NCBI RefSeq assembly: GCF_958298935.1
Contig: NC_084939.1
Coordinates: 3,177,501 to 3,241,500 of the forward strand
Source of the DNA: Phragmites australis
Taxonomy: Eukaryota > Streptophyta > Magnoliopsida > Poales > Poaceae
DNA: 64,000 nt
Direction: 5' to 3'
Below the pieces are notes generated by a model. That model was not told the origin of the DNA and did no database searches. It saw only the letters and a list, made by a program, of their open reading frames with translations. The first letter of the stretch is position 1, and each line of letters begins with the position of its first letter. Positions 45,445-58,166 of this stretch are shown here, piece by piece. The translations under genes and the position numbers were made by a program.

Positions 45445-45614
45445 CTTCGGCGGTATTTAAGGTTTAGATCTTGACTGCAACCTTGGAATTTTCAGGAATT
45501 TTGTGTGTCTTCACAGGAAATTCTCGCAAAATTTTTGCGGTCAACACTTCAAGTTGTTTGATTCTTTCAGGATTTCAGAGGTGGCATCCTAGTTAGCATG
45601 AAGAATGTTGTTGT

Positions 45615-45740
45615 AAGAACTAGGTCATGTTCGTTCACCATGTTCTCTCGACATAGTTATTGCTTGTCAGTACTCAGAAGAACTAGGTCATGTTCGTTCA
45701 CCATGTTCTCTCGACATAGTTATTGCTTGTCAGTACTCAG
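45615..45740 (+). repeat. Exact 63-bp tandem duplication downstream of the TNP gene
   Basis: The segment starting AAGAACTAGGTCATGTTCGT and ending GTCAGTACTCAG occurs at 45615-45677 and again, without a change, at 45678-45740. It lies 170-300 bp after the stop codon, in the probable 3' untranslated region. Confidence 0.95.
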
Positions 45741-46141
45741 TATTCTCCCTGTTCACCATTGTTATCTTATCTGAGTCCAGGTTTCAGTCTTTCCTGTGAT
45801 GATCGTTTCATCTGAGTTCAGGTTTCAGTCTCTTGTGATGATCGATTTGCTATACATCTGTCTACCAATAATTATTCGGAGATGGGTCCAATTGCTCACC
45901 TTTGCATCCACATCCATCTCGCCGCCGCCCACGTTCATCTTTATCTCCGTCTCTAGCGATGGTCCGACGGGCTTCTTTAGGGCAAGGGTTTCGTCAGGTA
46001 GGCTCAAATTCACCAGGCCTTGATCCTACAAGATTGATCTCCAGGTGTGTTGATGTCATATCTCAAATTCACGCCTATCAAACTAAATGTTGGCATGCAC
46101 TTCATATATATGAGTTCACTAACAGATGAATGATCGCGTGT

Positions 46142-46434
46142 TGTAATACCGAATTTCTGAAAGAAAAAAGAGAGAGAGTTGACCAAATGTTGACTTTGTG
46201 ATCCGTGGCTCGTATGGACGATCGGAGACCGCGGTTGCGTTCATCTCGTCGAGACGAACCTATTTTGCTATTCATATGTCCGTTCCGGGCACTTTGAGAC
46301 CTGTAGTGAGCCCAATCAATTTAGACCGTTCGTTGTTTAAAAAATAAAAATAAAAAAAGATAAGTATCGGATGGATCGGTCCTCAACCCGATCCATCCAG
46401 ACACTTCAAGGCGCTCGTGTTTCTCTCTCTCTCG

Positions 46435-46474
<40 letters not shown>

Positions 46475-48383
46475 CGTCGCCACGCCGTGCTGTCTCCGCC
46501 GGCTCGCCGCGCCTCTGCGTCGCGTGCCTGCGCCGTCGCGCGCCTGCGAGCCAGGCACCGCTGCCGTCCGCCGCGCCGGCCGCTTGCCGCTCGCCGGTGC
46601 CGTGCGACGCCGTCGCAGCTGCTGTGCGCGCCGCTGCCACTCGCCGCCGTGCGCCGCTGTACTGCTGCTGCTGCTCGCCAGCGCCACCGCCTGTCGGGCA
46701 AGCCAGCGCCGTGCCTTTGTGCTAGCCACTGTGCAAGGGAGCAAGCAGCCGGCCAGGAGAGAAGCCAGGAAGAAGAAGCCAGGAAGAAAGAAAAAAAAAG
46801 GAGAAAAGAAAGAAAAAGGAAAAAGAAGAAAAAGGGAAAAGTTAGAAATTTCGGATTTTCATCGGATTCGTCATCAATCTTTCGAAGGCAATTTCTCGGT
46901 AATTTCTGGACATTTGTGGTTGAATTAAATCAAATCAATCAATTCCTGTCGTATCATTTCATGTGATCAATAGTCTGATTCGTTTCGATAATCATTATTG
47001 ATTCGAAGATACGACATCCGAGTTGAAATATTCATTTCGATCATCAGAGCGAAGTCTAATTAGTGAGATTTTAGTTCGGCTTTGAATTGGAAATAGTGTA
47101 TCATTTCTTGTGATACAATTTCTGTTTAGTTTTCCGAAATATAGGCGTACCGATGGCGTGGACGTTATTCTTTTTCGGTAATTGGTTTAGGTGCCTTTGG
47201 CGTATTAACATGCATCCTCTTTTATTTCGTCGTTGCGGCGTCGTTGTGCTAATGGTGTGTTTGTTCAGGTGGTGTGACCTCACGTCACGACTAGCGCCCG
47301 GCTTCATCGTCGGTAAAGGCAAGTGAATGTCTTGTATGATTACGCTTTAATCTATTATTGGGTTGCCTACATTCTTTAATTACAATGCATTCATCTGATC
47401 TGAATCACTGATTATGAGCTGGTTACTATGTTGTTTACTTTTCCAGAAGTTTACTCGATGATTGATTTATGAAGTGCAGTAAGTACGATATGCCATTCTG
47501 CAGTTGTTCATTATTATTTTATGCAATGTTTTTTTTAAGTCTCAAGCATTTTCCGGGAGTTATGTTGGTTATGCTTGAAGCACGTCATACATATACATCT
47601 CATGCATTGGAAGTTTGTCGTCGTCTTCTGGTCGCGACCGTACCGGTACAGCACCGTATGTTACCCGAGGAGGGGTACGGTGCACACCCTTACGTTACCC
47701 GAGGAGGGGTAAGGGTGAGGAGAGCATGTCATGTGTATGGTTATGTCTTCTTATGAAATTCAATGGGTTATTCGCATCAAATCTTATTTCCTTTAGTTAG
47801 CTTGTATATAGATATATATGCGGCTCTGAAGGCTTATACCAACCGAATGTTAAAATGATTAATGTTATCGTTGGACTTGCTTAGTCATAATTTTTCTCCT
47901 AGTGTTGGCGGTCTGTTTCATTACTAGTTTCTATTTAGAATTGTTAGCGCATTCATCTGTGGCTAAACAGCTTTTGATAAAGTACCTTTCACTTGCTGAG
48001 ATTTTCGAATCTCACCTGTGCTTTCTTTCCAGGTTCATTTTGAGGTGTCAATCACTTGCGGGATGGATAGCTACACGTCGCCTGCACGTTCACTTTTTTT
48101 GGGCTAAACTTGATGCCCTGTCAGATATTATCTTTTGCTCTGTAATGTTTATATAGTAAGTTTGATGGTGGTTCAGTGGTTTGGTCGAGGCTTGTACCTC
48201 GTTTGCTAGGATCTGATTCTTGCTAGTGTGATATTCTATATCTGTTCTGTCTGGTTTTGTTGTTGCCTGTTGTACCTCCACTTTCAGGGGAGGTGCTGCT
48301 GAAATTTTTCCTCAGCTTTCGGCGGATTTTGTAGGTTGGCCTAAGTGACCTTCTGGGCTTGTTTTGGTCCCCGGGGTGTTACA
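46142..48383 (+). repeat. 5' LTR of the young gypsy element
   Basis: 2242 bp. It holds a (TC)n run near 46431-46472, a GC-rich centre, a purine tract near 46740-46840, and two TACCCGAGGAGGGGT-type repeats near 47665-47710. ORFs inside are LTR leader artefacts. Confidence 0.95.
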
Positions 48384-48385
48384 GT

Positions 48386-48403
48386 TGGTATCAGATCCTA
48401 GGC
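48386..48403 (+). promoter_or_regulatory. Primer-binding site, initiator tRNA-Met type
   Basis: TGGTATCAGATCCTAGG begins two bases after the 5' LTR end. It has the same leading ten bases as the primer site of the old gypsy element. Confidence 0.85.
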
Positions 48404-48563
48404 TTTAGGTCCTAGGTAATTAAATTCTAAAACTGACACACGTGCACCTATAGGATGGGTTTGGTTATATTTTCATCGTATGCTCCTGTTTATATATGTC
48501 TGTATGCTGATTTGTTCCTTAAGTGTTGTTAGTGAATGCTGAGCTTTTGGGTGTGGTTTGTAG

Positions 48564-50600
48564 ATGCCGCCAAAGGTTCGTGGTCGTCGATCTGGTTGTG
48601 GAGGGCGGGGAGGACGTGGTCGCACTGCGGTGCCAGGGGGTGGCGATGCGCGGTCGGTGGCTGAGTCGTCCGTGCCAGAGGGAGAAGGTCAGGTTGACCT
48701 GGTTGCTGCCATTAGAGAGATGCAAGAGGTGGTGATGAGGACGTTTGGGCCGGGCCAGGGTCAGGCTGCGGGCGCTGGTCGCACCGCTATGGCACCCAGG
48801 ACTGCTACCGCTAGGCGTGGCAGTGGCATGATGCTGCGAGACTGGGTCGGGTTGAAGCTCGACAGCTTCGATGGGTCTGGTAGTCCAATCCAGGCAGCGG
48901 ATTGGTTGGCCTATATGGTGAAGCAAGTTGAGGCTTTTGAGGTGGGGATGCAGGACAGTGTGCGTTTTGTGACTCAGCTGCTGAAGGGAGAGGCTCAGAT
49001 TTGGTGGGATAGTGTGTTGGCTTCCAGGTCCGTGGTATTGGGCAGTCCTTCTTGGGAGGAGTTTGCTCGCCAGTACGAGAGATGGTTCTACCCTGCCGCT
49101 TTCCTCGACAAGATGCATATCAAGTTGGAACAGTTCACTCAGGACAGGAGGTCAGTGACAGAGTATGAGGTTGGCTTCAACCAGATTGTTCGGTTCGTGC
49201 CCCATGTGGCACACGATGAGGCGGAGAAGGCTCGATGCTTCCGGCAGGGGCTTCGCCCTGCCATTCGCCACACACTTGGTGCCTTCCCTATCACTGACTT
49301 TCGTTCGATGGTGGAGCAGGCACTTGGTGTAGAGTTGCAGTTTAGCTACACTGACGATCTTCGTAAGACTTCCAGTGGGGATCAGTACAGAGGCCCTGCG
49401 GAGAGAGGGGGCCATTCTAGTGGCCCTATGCAGAGGAGGGGGAAAAGCCATTGTCACCAGCCCTACCGTGGCAGCTCTGGGTCGTCGCGTGCTCCAGGAG
49501 GGAGTGTGCCTCAGACCCGCCCCTTTGCCAAGCCTGGCATGGGCATGGTCTGCTTCCGTTGTGGTGATCCGCATCGTCGCAGCGAGTGCACTTGGCGTGG
49601 GAGGTGCTCCTTGTGTGGTCTGGAGAACCACAAGGACGTGGTGTGTAGGAAGAACCCCAACTCCAAGCTGCGTTGGGAGCCCGCATCGTCCTCAGCTGGA
49701 GGGCAGCGCTCTGGGGGCTCGGTCCAGATGCTAGCTGCGCCTCCTACCCCGCAATGTCTACCAGCGCCTTCTTCAGCCCTGTCATCTGCCCCTACACCTC
49801 CACATGGGGTTTACTGGGTACCCCAGTTTTTCCCACCGCTGGGCTCGGTGCCACCGCAGTGGGGTTCCGCACCGACACGTTCGGGTGCGGGGACTTCTTC
49901 ATCACAGGCTGCTCCTGGGGTCTACGCTGCACCCGTAGTTGGGGGTGTGGACCGCGGTGACGTGGTGACAGGTATCATTTCAGTTGATTCTGTTGATGCT
50001 AGTGCTTTGTTCGACTCTGGCGCTAGTTTCTCGTTTGTCTCTATGGGCTTTGCTGGTCGTGCTGGTCTTCTTGTGCAGGAAATTGATCAAGTCGTGGTGG
50101 TTAACTCACCGCGTGGCCTTATCTCTAGTTGCAAGGTCTGTCCAGGCTATCTTGTATTCTTAGCTGATGACGAGTTCGTTGTGAATCTGGTGGTGATTCC
50201 CTTGGAGCCATTCGATGTCATTCTTGGCATGGACTGGCTATCTCAGTACCGGGCAGTGATCGATTGTTCATGGAAGACCATCACCTTGCAGACGCCGTCT
50301 GGACGAGAGGTGATCTTTCAGGGGAGTGCTATCCAGCACACTCTCTCATTCCTGTGCCGAATGTTTCCAGATCGTAAGATGTTGAAATCTGGGATTCTTT
50401 GGTCGTTGGTTGATGGTGCAGAAGCAGAGGTGTACTTGGAGAATATCCCAGTTGTTTGTCAGTACCCTGATATTTTTCCTAGTGAACTTCCAGGATTGCC
50501 ACCTGAGCGGGAAGCAATGTGTCGCATTGAGCTAGTCCCTAGTACGAGGCCGATCTATAAGACCCGTACCGGATGGCTCCAGTTGAGCAAGTGGAGTTGA
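48564..50600 (+). CDS. gag-protease part of the young gypsy element
   Basis: The ATG at 48564 opens a frame of 678 codons. The N-terminus is basic and Gly/Arg-rich. The capsid region follows ([16 protein letters not shown], then [14 protein letters not shown]). A zinc-knuckle region with [13 protein letters not shown] and [14 protein letters not shown] lies near 49550-49650, then a Pro-rich linker, then a retropepsin-like aspartic protease with [12 protein letters not shown] near 50005-50035 and DVILGMDWL near 50214. The polyprotein frame normally continues into RT, but here the frame changes near 50560, so the last dozen codons of this ORF are out of frame. The product would be gag plus protease only. 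Confidence 0.85.
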   Translation: MPPKVRGRRSGCGGRGGRGRTAVPGGGDARSVAESSVPEGEGQVDLVAAIREMQEVVMRTFGPGQGQAAGAGRTAMAPRTATARRGSGMMLRDWVGLKLDSFDGSGSPIQAADWLAYMVKQVEAFEVGMQDSVRFVTQLLKGEAQIWWDSVLASRSVVLGSPSWEEFARQYERWFYPAAFLDKMHIKLEQFTQDRRSVTEYEVGFNQIVRFVPHVAHDEAEKARCFRQGLRPAIRHTLGAFPITDFRSMVEQALGVELQFSYTDDLRKTSSGDQYRGPAERGGHSSGPMQRRGKSHCHQPYRGSSGSSRAPGGSVPQTRPFAKPGMGMVCFRCGDPHRRSECTWRGRCSLCGLENHKDVVCRKNPNSKLRWEPASSSAGGQRSGGSVQMLAAPPTPQCLPAPSSALSSAPTPPHGVYWVPQFFPPLGSVPPQWGSAPTRSGAGTSSSQAAPGVYAAPVVGGVDRGDVVTGIISVDSVDASALFDSGASFSFVSMGFAGRAGLLVQEIDQVVVVNSPRGLISSCKVCPGYLVFLADDEFVVNLVVIPLEPFDVILGMDWLSQYRAVIDCSWKTITLQTPSGREVIFQGSAIQHTLSFLCRMFPDRKMLKSGILWSLVDGAEAEVYLENIPVVCQYPDIFPSELPGLPPEREAMCRIELVPSTRPIYKTRTGWLQLSKWS

Positions 50601-53377
50601 AGAAGCAGCTAGATGAGCTCCTGGCTAAGGGCTTTGTTAGGCCGAGCACATCTCTTTGGGCTGCTCCGGTCTTATTTGTGAAAAAGAAGGATGGCACCAA
50701 GAGGCTTTGTGTGGACTATTGGGCGCTTAATCAAGTCACCATTAAGAACAAATATCCTATGCCTCGCATTGATGTTCTCTTTGATCAGTTGAAAGGTGCT
50801 AAGGTATTCTCAAAAATTGATCTGCAGTCGGGTTACCATCAATTGCAGATCAGAGAGGAGGATATTGAGAAGACAGCTTTTAGCACGAGGTATGGACATT
50901 TCGAGTTTGTAGTTATGTCCTTTGGACTAACGAATGCTCCTGCTGCTTTTATGGAGGCAAAGAACAGGATGTTCCATGAGTACCTTGATGTCTTCGTGGT
51001 GGTTTTCATCGATGATATCCTTGTCTATTCGAAGACTAAGGAGGAGCATGCTGTGCATCTTGGCTTGGTATTGGATACTCTTCGGAAGAACCAGTTTTAT
51101 GCAAAACTCAAGAAGTGTGCCTTTTGGTTATCCGAAGTGGGGTTCCTTAGGCATATTATCAATGAGAATGGTATCACCGTTGACCCAAAGAATGTTGCAT
51201 CAGTGGTCAAATGGCGGAGGCCGATCAGTGTGACTGAGGTCAGAAGTTTCCTTGGGCTCGCAGGCTATTATCGGCGTTTCGTGCAAGATTTCTCCATCAT
51301 TGCTAAGCCAATGACCAGGCTTACTCAGAAGGGGGTTCCTTTTACTTGGACTGATGAGTGTGAGGCATGCTTCCAGATGTTAAAGAATAAGTTGGTTAAT
51401 GCGCCTATTCTTTCTTTTCCCGTGAGTGGCAAGCGCTACACTGTGTACACAGATGCTTCCCGGATTGGTTTGGGTTGTGTGCTGATGCAGGAGGGCTGTG
51501 TCATCGCTTATGCTTCTAGGCAGTTGAAGTCTCATCAGCAGAATTATCCCACTCATGATCTTGAATTAGCTACGGTTGTCTTTGCATTGAAAACTTAGAG
51601 GCACTACCTTTATGGGGAGTCGTGCGACATCTTTACCGATCATAAGAGTCTCAAGTACATCTTCACTCAGCGAGAGCTGAATTTGAGGCAACGTAGATGG
51701 CTAGAGTTGATAAAGGACTATGATCTGGTGATTCAGTACCATCCAGGCAAGGCTAATGTGGTGGCCGATGCTTTAAGCAGGTCAGGTGTCCCTAGGACGG
51801 TGATGTCTTTGATCTCAGAGTTTGAGCGGATGCATATATCTTTCTGTTTTGCCGGTGTTGCGCAAGAGGAGACACAAATGATCATTCAGACTGCTATACC
51901 CGAGCGTGTTCGTGAGGCTCAGCAGCATGATCGGCTCCTTTCTAATGTAAAGAAGAGGATCTCCGAGGGCTGGTCCCGTGAATTCAGTTTAGACGAGGAT
52001 GGTGTAGTTCGTTTCAGAGGCCGTCTTTGTGTGCCCCAGAAGTCCGAGGTGAAGGCAGATATCCTTCATGAGGCTCACCGTACGCCATACTCTGTGCATC
52101 CGGGTGAGACTAAGATGTACCATGATCTGAAGAAGCTCTTTTGGTGGAAGCGTATGAGGGTTGACATTGCTAAGTATGTTGCTTCTTGTGGTGTGTGCCA
52201 GCAGGTGAAGGCCGAGCATAAGCGGCCTGCTGGTTTGTTGCAGCCTTTACTAGTTCCTGAGTGGAAATGGGAGTGTGTCGCGATGGACTTTGTGATTGGC
52301 TTGCCTCGCTCTCCTCGTGGTCGAGACGCTATATGGGTTGTCGTGGACAGGCTTACTAAGTCCGTGCACTTTATTCCCATGAAGACGACTAACTCTGCGC
52401 AGGATTTGGCTCCCTTGTATATTAGGGAAGTGGTTAGATTGCATGGAGTGCCGAAGTCAATTGTTTCGGATCGGGACTCCAAGTTTGTATCTCACTTTTG
52501 GCAGAGCTTGCAGAGTGCTTTGGGCACGAAGCTCACTCTTAGCACAGCTTTCCACCCTCAGACGGACGGTCAGTCAGAGCGGACAATCCAAACACTAGAG
52601 GATATGTTGCGTGCCTGCGTGTTGTCTTGGAAGGGCAGTTGGGAGGACCATCTAGCTTTAGTTGAGTTTGCTTACAACAACAGCTTTCAAGCAAGTATCA
52701 AGATGGCTCCTTTCGAGGCTTTATATGGTCGAAAATGTGTTTCTCCTCTTTGTTGGAATGCGGTGGGTGAGAGATCTTTGCTTGGTCCAGACTTTGTTCA
52801 GCAGACCTCAGAAAAGGTGCAGGAGATTCGCCAGAATCTGTTGGCCGCTCAGAGCCGACAGAAGAGCTATGCTGATATTAGACGTCGTGATCTGGAGTGT
52901 GCTGTTGGGGATCTCGTGCTTCTCAGGGTATTGCCGACCAGGGGCATTGTTCGCTTTGGTACCACCGGGAAGCTCAGCCCGCGGTACATTGGTTCGTTTC
53001 CGATTGTGACTCGTGTGGGTAGTTTGGCCTATCGTCTGGAGTTGCCGGACTCGATGAGGGGAGTGCATAATGTGTTCCATGTTTCTATGCTACGAAAATA
53101 TCTCCGCGACCCTGAGCATAAGATCGATTTGGAGTCTATCACGGTGGAACAGGATCTCACTGTGGAGTGTCATCCGGTGTGCATCTTGGACTCATCTGAG
53201 CGAGTCATGCGGAGGAGGACCATCAAGTATGTGAAGGTCCTTTGGTCAAATCAGACTGAACGTGAGGCAACATGGGAACTTGAGGATCAAGTACGAAAGA
53301 AGTATCCCGAGCTCTTCGGAGCTGGTGAGTATTGTTGCTTATCATCGTTTATGTTTTGTTGCCCTCTCTTATCGTAG
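50573..53377 (+). pseudogene. pol part of the young gypsy element: RT, RNase H, integrase, chromodomain
   Basis: The frame from about 50573 encodes RT with [26 protein letters not shown] and the catalytic [12 protein letters not shown] near 51002-51037, then RNase H with [15 protein letters not shown]. It stops at 51596 (TAG), where the family has Trp, and continues in the same frame. Next come the RNase H end ([10 protein letters not shown]), the integrase zinc site ([13 protein letters not shown] to CGVCQQVK), the core with [23 protein letters not shown] and [13 protein letters not shown], and a C-terminal chromodomain ([13 protein letters not shown], then [11 protein letters not shown]) near 53220-53320. 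The end is TAG at 53377. One frame break before it and one stop within it make it non-functional as it stands. Confidence 0.9.
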
Positions 53378-53407
53378 AATCGGAGCGACAGAATTCGGGG
53401 ACGAATT

Positions 53408-53425
53408 CCTTTAAGGGGGGAAGAA
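53408..53425 (+). promoter_or_regulatory. Polypurine tract of the young gypsy element
   Basis: CCTTTAAGGGGGGAAGAA ends exactly at the 3' LTR start. Confidence 0.85.
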
Positions 53426-53720
53426 TGTAATACCGAATTTCTGAAAAGAGAGAGAGAGAGTTGACCAAATATTGACTTTGTGATCCGTGGCTCGTATGGA
53501 CGATCGGAGACCGCGGTTGCGTTCATCTCGTCGAGATGAACCCATTTTGCTATTCATATGTCCGTTCCGGGCACTTTGAGACCCGTAGCGAGCCCAATCA
53601 ATTTAGACCGTTCGTTGTTTAAAAAAATAAAAATAAAAAAAGGATAAGTATCGGATGGATCGGTCCTCAACCCGATCCATCCAGACACTTCGAGCCGCTC
53701 GTGTTTCTCTCTCTCTCTCG

Positions 53721-53766
<46 letters not shown>

Positions 53767-55676
53767 CGTCGCCACGCCATGCTGTCTCCGCCGGCTCGCC
53801 GCGCCTCTGCGTCGCATGCCTGCGCCGTCGCGCGCTTGCGAGCCAGGCACCGCTGCCGTCCACCGCGCCGGCCGCTTGCCGCTCGCCGGTGCCGTGCGAC
53901 GCCGTCGTAGCTGCTGTGCGCGCCGCTGCCACTCGCCGCCGTGCGCCGCTGTACTGCTGCTGCTGCTCGCCAGCGCCACCGCCTGTCGGGCAAGCCAGCG
54001 CCGTGCCTTTGTGCTAGCCACTGTGCAAGGGAGCAAGCAGCCGGCCAGGAGAGAAGCCAGGAAGAAGAAGCCAGGAAGAAAGAAAAAAAAAAGGAGAAAA
54101 GAAAGAAAAAGGAAAAAGAAGAAAAAGGGAAAAGTTGGAAATTTCGGATTTTCATCGGATTCATCATCAATCTTTCGAAGGCAATTTCTCGGTAATTTCT
54201 GGACATTTGTGGTTGAATTAAATCAAATCAATCAATTCCTGTCGTATCATTTCATGTGATCAATAGTCTGATTCGTTTCGATAATCATTATTGATTCGAA
54301 GATACGACATCCGAGTTGAAATATTCATTTCGATCATCAGAGCGAAGTCTAATTAGTGAGATTTTAGTTCGGCTTTGAATTGGAAATAGTGTATCATTTC
54401 TTGTGATACAATTTCTGTTTAGTTTTCCGAAATATAGGCGTACCGATGGCGTGGACGTTATTCTTTTTCGGTAATTGGTTTAGGTGCCTTTGGCGTATTA
54501 ACATGCATCCTCTTTTATTTCGTCGTTGCGGCGTCGTTGTGCTAATGGTGTGTTTGTTCAGGTGGTGTGACCTCACGTCACGACTAGCGCCCGGCTTCAT
54601 CGTCGGTAAAGGCAAGTGAATGTCTTGTATGATTACGCTTTAATCTATTATTGGGTTACCTACATTCTTTAATTACAATGCATTCATCTGATCTGAATCA
54701 CTGATTATGAGCTGGTTACTATGTTGTTTACTTTTCCAGAAGTTTACTCGATGATTGATTTATGAAGTGCAGTAAGTACGATATGCCATTCTGCAGTTGT
54801 TCATTATTATTTTATGCAATGTTTTTTTTAAGTCTCAAGCATTTTCCGGGAGTTATGTTGGTTATGCTTGAAGCACGTCATACATATACATCTCATGCAT
54901 TGGAAGTTTGTCGTCGTCTTCTGGTCGCGACCGTACCGGTACAGCACCGTATGTTACCCGAGAAGGGGTACGGTGCACACCCTTACGTTACCCGAGGAGG
55001 GGTAAGGGTGAGGAGAGCATGTCATGTGCATGGTTATGTCTTCTTATGAAATTCAATGGGTTATTCGCATCAAATCTTATTTCCTTTAGTTAGCTTGTAT
55101 ATAGATATATATGCGGCTCTGAAGGCTTATACCAACCGAATGTTAAAATGATTAATGTTATCGTTGGACTTGCTTAGTCATAATTTTTCTCCTAGTGTTG
55201 GCGGTCTGTTTCATTACTAGTTTCTATTTAGAATTGTTAGCGCATTCATCTGTGGCTAAACAGCTTTTGATAAAGTACCTTTCACTTGCTGAGATTTTCG
55301 AATCTCACCTGTGCTTTCTTTCCAGGTTCATTTTGAGGTGTCAATCACTTGCGGGATGGGTAGCTACACGTCGCCTGCACGTTCACTTTTTTTTGGCTAA
55401 ACTTGATGCCCTGTCAGATATTATCTTTTGCTCTGTAATGTTTATATAGTAAGTTTGATGGTGGTTCAGTGGTTTGGTCGAGGCTTGTACCTCGTTTGCT
55501 AGGATCTGATTCTTGCTAGTGTGATATTCTATATCTGTTCTGTCTGGTTTTGTTGTTGCCTGTTGTACCTCCACTTTCAGGGGAGGTGCTGCTGAAATTT
55601 TTCCTCAGCTTTCGGCAGATTTTGTAGGTTGGTCTAAGTGACCTTCCGGGCTTGTTTTGGTCCCCGGGGTGTTACA
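53426..55676 (+). repeat. 3' LTR of the young gypsy element
   Basis: 2251 bp, with the same layout as the 5' LTR. Small length differences lie mainly in the (TC)n and poly-A runs. Confidence 0.95.
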
Positions 55677-55681
55677 CGTGT

Positions 55682-57424
55682 TGAGCGCATGCTTCGGTGC
55701 CAAATATAAACCATGTCCATTCCTGCAAATGAATGCATTTTGTGATTTACAATAGGGGCATGCATGGGTTACATACTTACATGCAAAGGTTTGAAAGGGT
55801 GCATTACTAGCAACACAGTGAACATGCACAATTAGAGAATATCAAGACATTCGAGATGCAACTCTTCAAGTGCTCGTCACAAGAACGATTGCCCCCAAAA
55901 GACATATCATTCTCACAATTGTGACAAAGATACATACTGATTCAGTTGTTTATATTGGTTTTCATTGATCTGTCAGTAGTTCAATGCACTGCATATGTTT
56001 GCTATCCTGTTTAGCTATATAGTTTAAGAGACTCACAACCAAACTCCAAATGAAATAGTTAGTAATAGCCATGTCCAAATGATAAGAATCGAATCAGTGC
56101 TGGAATTAGGCCCATGAGTTTGAGGCTCATTCTGAAATTCCAAAGCAAAGTTCCATGGTGTACACTACATAAATAGTAGAGCTATCTCCCTCTTTGAAAT
56201 CGAGAAACCAGGGAGAGAGAGAGACTATGTCTAGACACACGCATGCACGTATTTTCGTGACTTGAGGAAACACCTCCTTGAAGGTAGCACACTCCTATAA
56301 TATACTCTGGAGATGTTCCTTCTGGTGATCTGCGCTCTGGTGTTGTGCTGCAGATCTCGCCGGCTGCCCGGCTCTTCTCCTCCCATGCACGGGGAGGAGT
56401 GAGCGGTATCTGCATCATAGGCAAGCAGGCATGGCAATCTGCATCCTGTACAAGTGTCACTGATTATTCACTTGAATCATGCAAGAAACAAAAGTATAAT
56501 ATATCAAATAAGACGCTATCAAAACAACCTAGTCTCATCCGGATTGGGTGTTGTCTATAATCGGTGAAGTCAAACTACTTGCAAAGACGAGAATGCATCC
56601 AGTGCTTCCTCCTCTTACTGTTCTTCCTTATACTTCCTAGGCATTAAAGTTTGAAATAATTCTCCAAAAATTTAGAGATTTAGGGAAGGACATATCCTAC
56701 TAACATGCAAAATTTAAAGGTTAAACTTAACTGGAATCGAGAGATATGAAAAGGGTAAGATCTTACATGAATAGTGATCAATATCGATCACAGTCCATTT
56801 CACTGCCTGTAAATTTCATATCTCTTAATTGTAATTGAGTTTGATCTTAAAATTTTCCACGGTTGTAGTATATGTCGTCCAATACATCTCCGGATCTTTT
56901 AAAGAATTTTTTAAAACTTTTTATAACTAGTAAGTACAAGGAAGCAGTAGGAGGGGTGCACCAGATACGTTCTCTAGCAAATACTTGGAGCCAATTTGGA
57001 CAACAAGAATTCCATAGAAAGTTTGTATGACACGTGACACACAATGATACAAAGTTCCTTTTTCTATACAGGTGTGTACTCTACACTAGTCGTTTGATTC
57101 TTCGTCTGAGAATGGCTCGTTTCATGATCGCCATGAACTCCTTACTCCATGGATAGTTCTACCGGTTCCTTGTGGCAGAGCAACTGTTCGTTGGTGCCTA
57201 GTTGCAAGGGAACTCCTTACTCCAGGACAATTCTGTTGGTTACTTGGAGCATGGATTATATAGGGCGGACACAAAACAAGTCATGAAGTTTCATATGAGA
57301 ACTGACATGACTAATTTAGAATTTGTACACTATTTGAAACATGGGGATAATTTTGGATGTCATTTTCTAGGCAAAATTCATATTAGACTTCTGTTGACGC
57401 TAGTTACGTGCATAATATAAATAC
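55682..57424. other. Intergenic stretch between the gypsy and copia blocks
   Basis: No gene recognised. A minus-strand frame at 56182-56460 has a coding look (HACLPMMQIPLTPPRAWEEK), but I do not recognise it and see no partner exons. A local duplication of GAACTCCTTACTCCA lies at about 57135 and 57209. Confidence 0.4.
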
Positions 57425-57712
57425 TGTAAGTGCACGGGTCAACACGAAATATTTCAAGGTTATCATATCCAAAAGAATCAACAAGCAAACTAATTAGGGT
57501 TTTACTTTAGATCATCAATCTAATTCAACTCGTTTAACCGGTTGCATATATGGTTGCTGTGAAAAATTGCTGTAAGAAAGCTTAAAAAACTTAAAGAACA
57601 TAACAGATAGGTGGGATCCAAGCCTTAGCTAGATAAATTTGAAGTGTCATCTCGGTAGCAATTAGTTAGGGTTCAAACATAAAGATATCGTAAGCATAGA
57701 ATATGATCTACC
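57425..57712 (+). mobile_element. Possible start of another LTR element hosting the copia insertion
   Basis: TGTAAGTGCACGGGTCAACA at 57425 has the look of a plant LTR start, and the copia element interrupts the sequence at CTACC. The same host sequence resumes at 62772. Its other end was not found in this window, so the call is tentative. Confidence 0.3.
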
Positions 57713-58154
57713 TGTAGCGAAAATGGTCCTATTAGGTTATGATTATGATTTTGGTGATTAATAATAACATAGTCAATGGGACTAACATATTTATCAAGTA
57801 TATGCTTTAGTAGGTCTCATGGATGCAACAAAAGAGAAGTCATCGAAGCCGGAACAAAGAAAGAAAGAAATTGGACTTATTCCATTAATTTTGATGTGAT
57901 CAAATGGGGTGGATTTCTGTATAATCTTGTAGAGCTCTTCACAAGCTTCCGATAGAGCCAAAGATAATCAAAATCGGAGTTCGGAGAGAAAAGTTATGCC
58001 CAAAATACATAACACTATTCTGCTAAGTTTGCCTGACCGGATAGTCCGATGCTCACATAAAAATTAGTTCGGTGCTACATAGGATAATCCGGTGAGAACA
58101 ATGAAAAATAATCCGGTGTTCACAGAAAATTTGAAGCGGAGTCTTTTGCCTCAC
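57713..58154 (+). repeat. Truncated 5' LTR of the copia element
   Basis: Collinear with 61318 to about 61760 of the 3' LTR. It ends in TTTTGCCTCAC and then jumps into gag sequence. The 12-mer CACAGAAAATTT occurs both at the junction (58152) and 34 bp before it, which may be the trace of the deletion. Confidence 0.85.
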
Positions 58155-58166
58155 AGAAAATTTAGG

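Larger units (their letters stand above)
46142..55676 (+). mobile_element. Young chromodomain Ty3/gypsy retrotransposon (Tekay/Del type)
   Basis: Complete 9535-bp element with LTRs at 46142-48383 and 53426-55676. Both start TGTAATACC and end GGTGTTACA. It is flanked by a perfect 5-bp duplication CGTGT (46137-46141 and 55677-55681). The internal order is gag, zinc knuckles, protease, RT, RNase H, integrase, chromodomain, which defines a chromovirus. The two LTRs differ by about two dozen substitutions by eye, nearly all transitions, which is roughly 1%. It is therefore recent. A frame break near 50560 and an in-frame stop at 51596 are the visible coding defects. It lies 0.7 kb downstream of the TNP gene. 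Confidence 0.95.

Noticed and set aside
48519..49118. Antisense frame across the gag of the young gypsy element
   Set aside because: Shadow of gag. No start context or domain.
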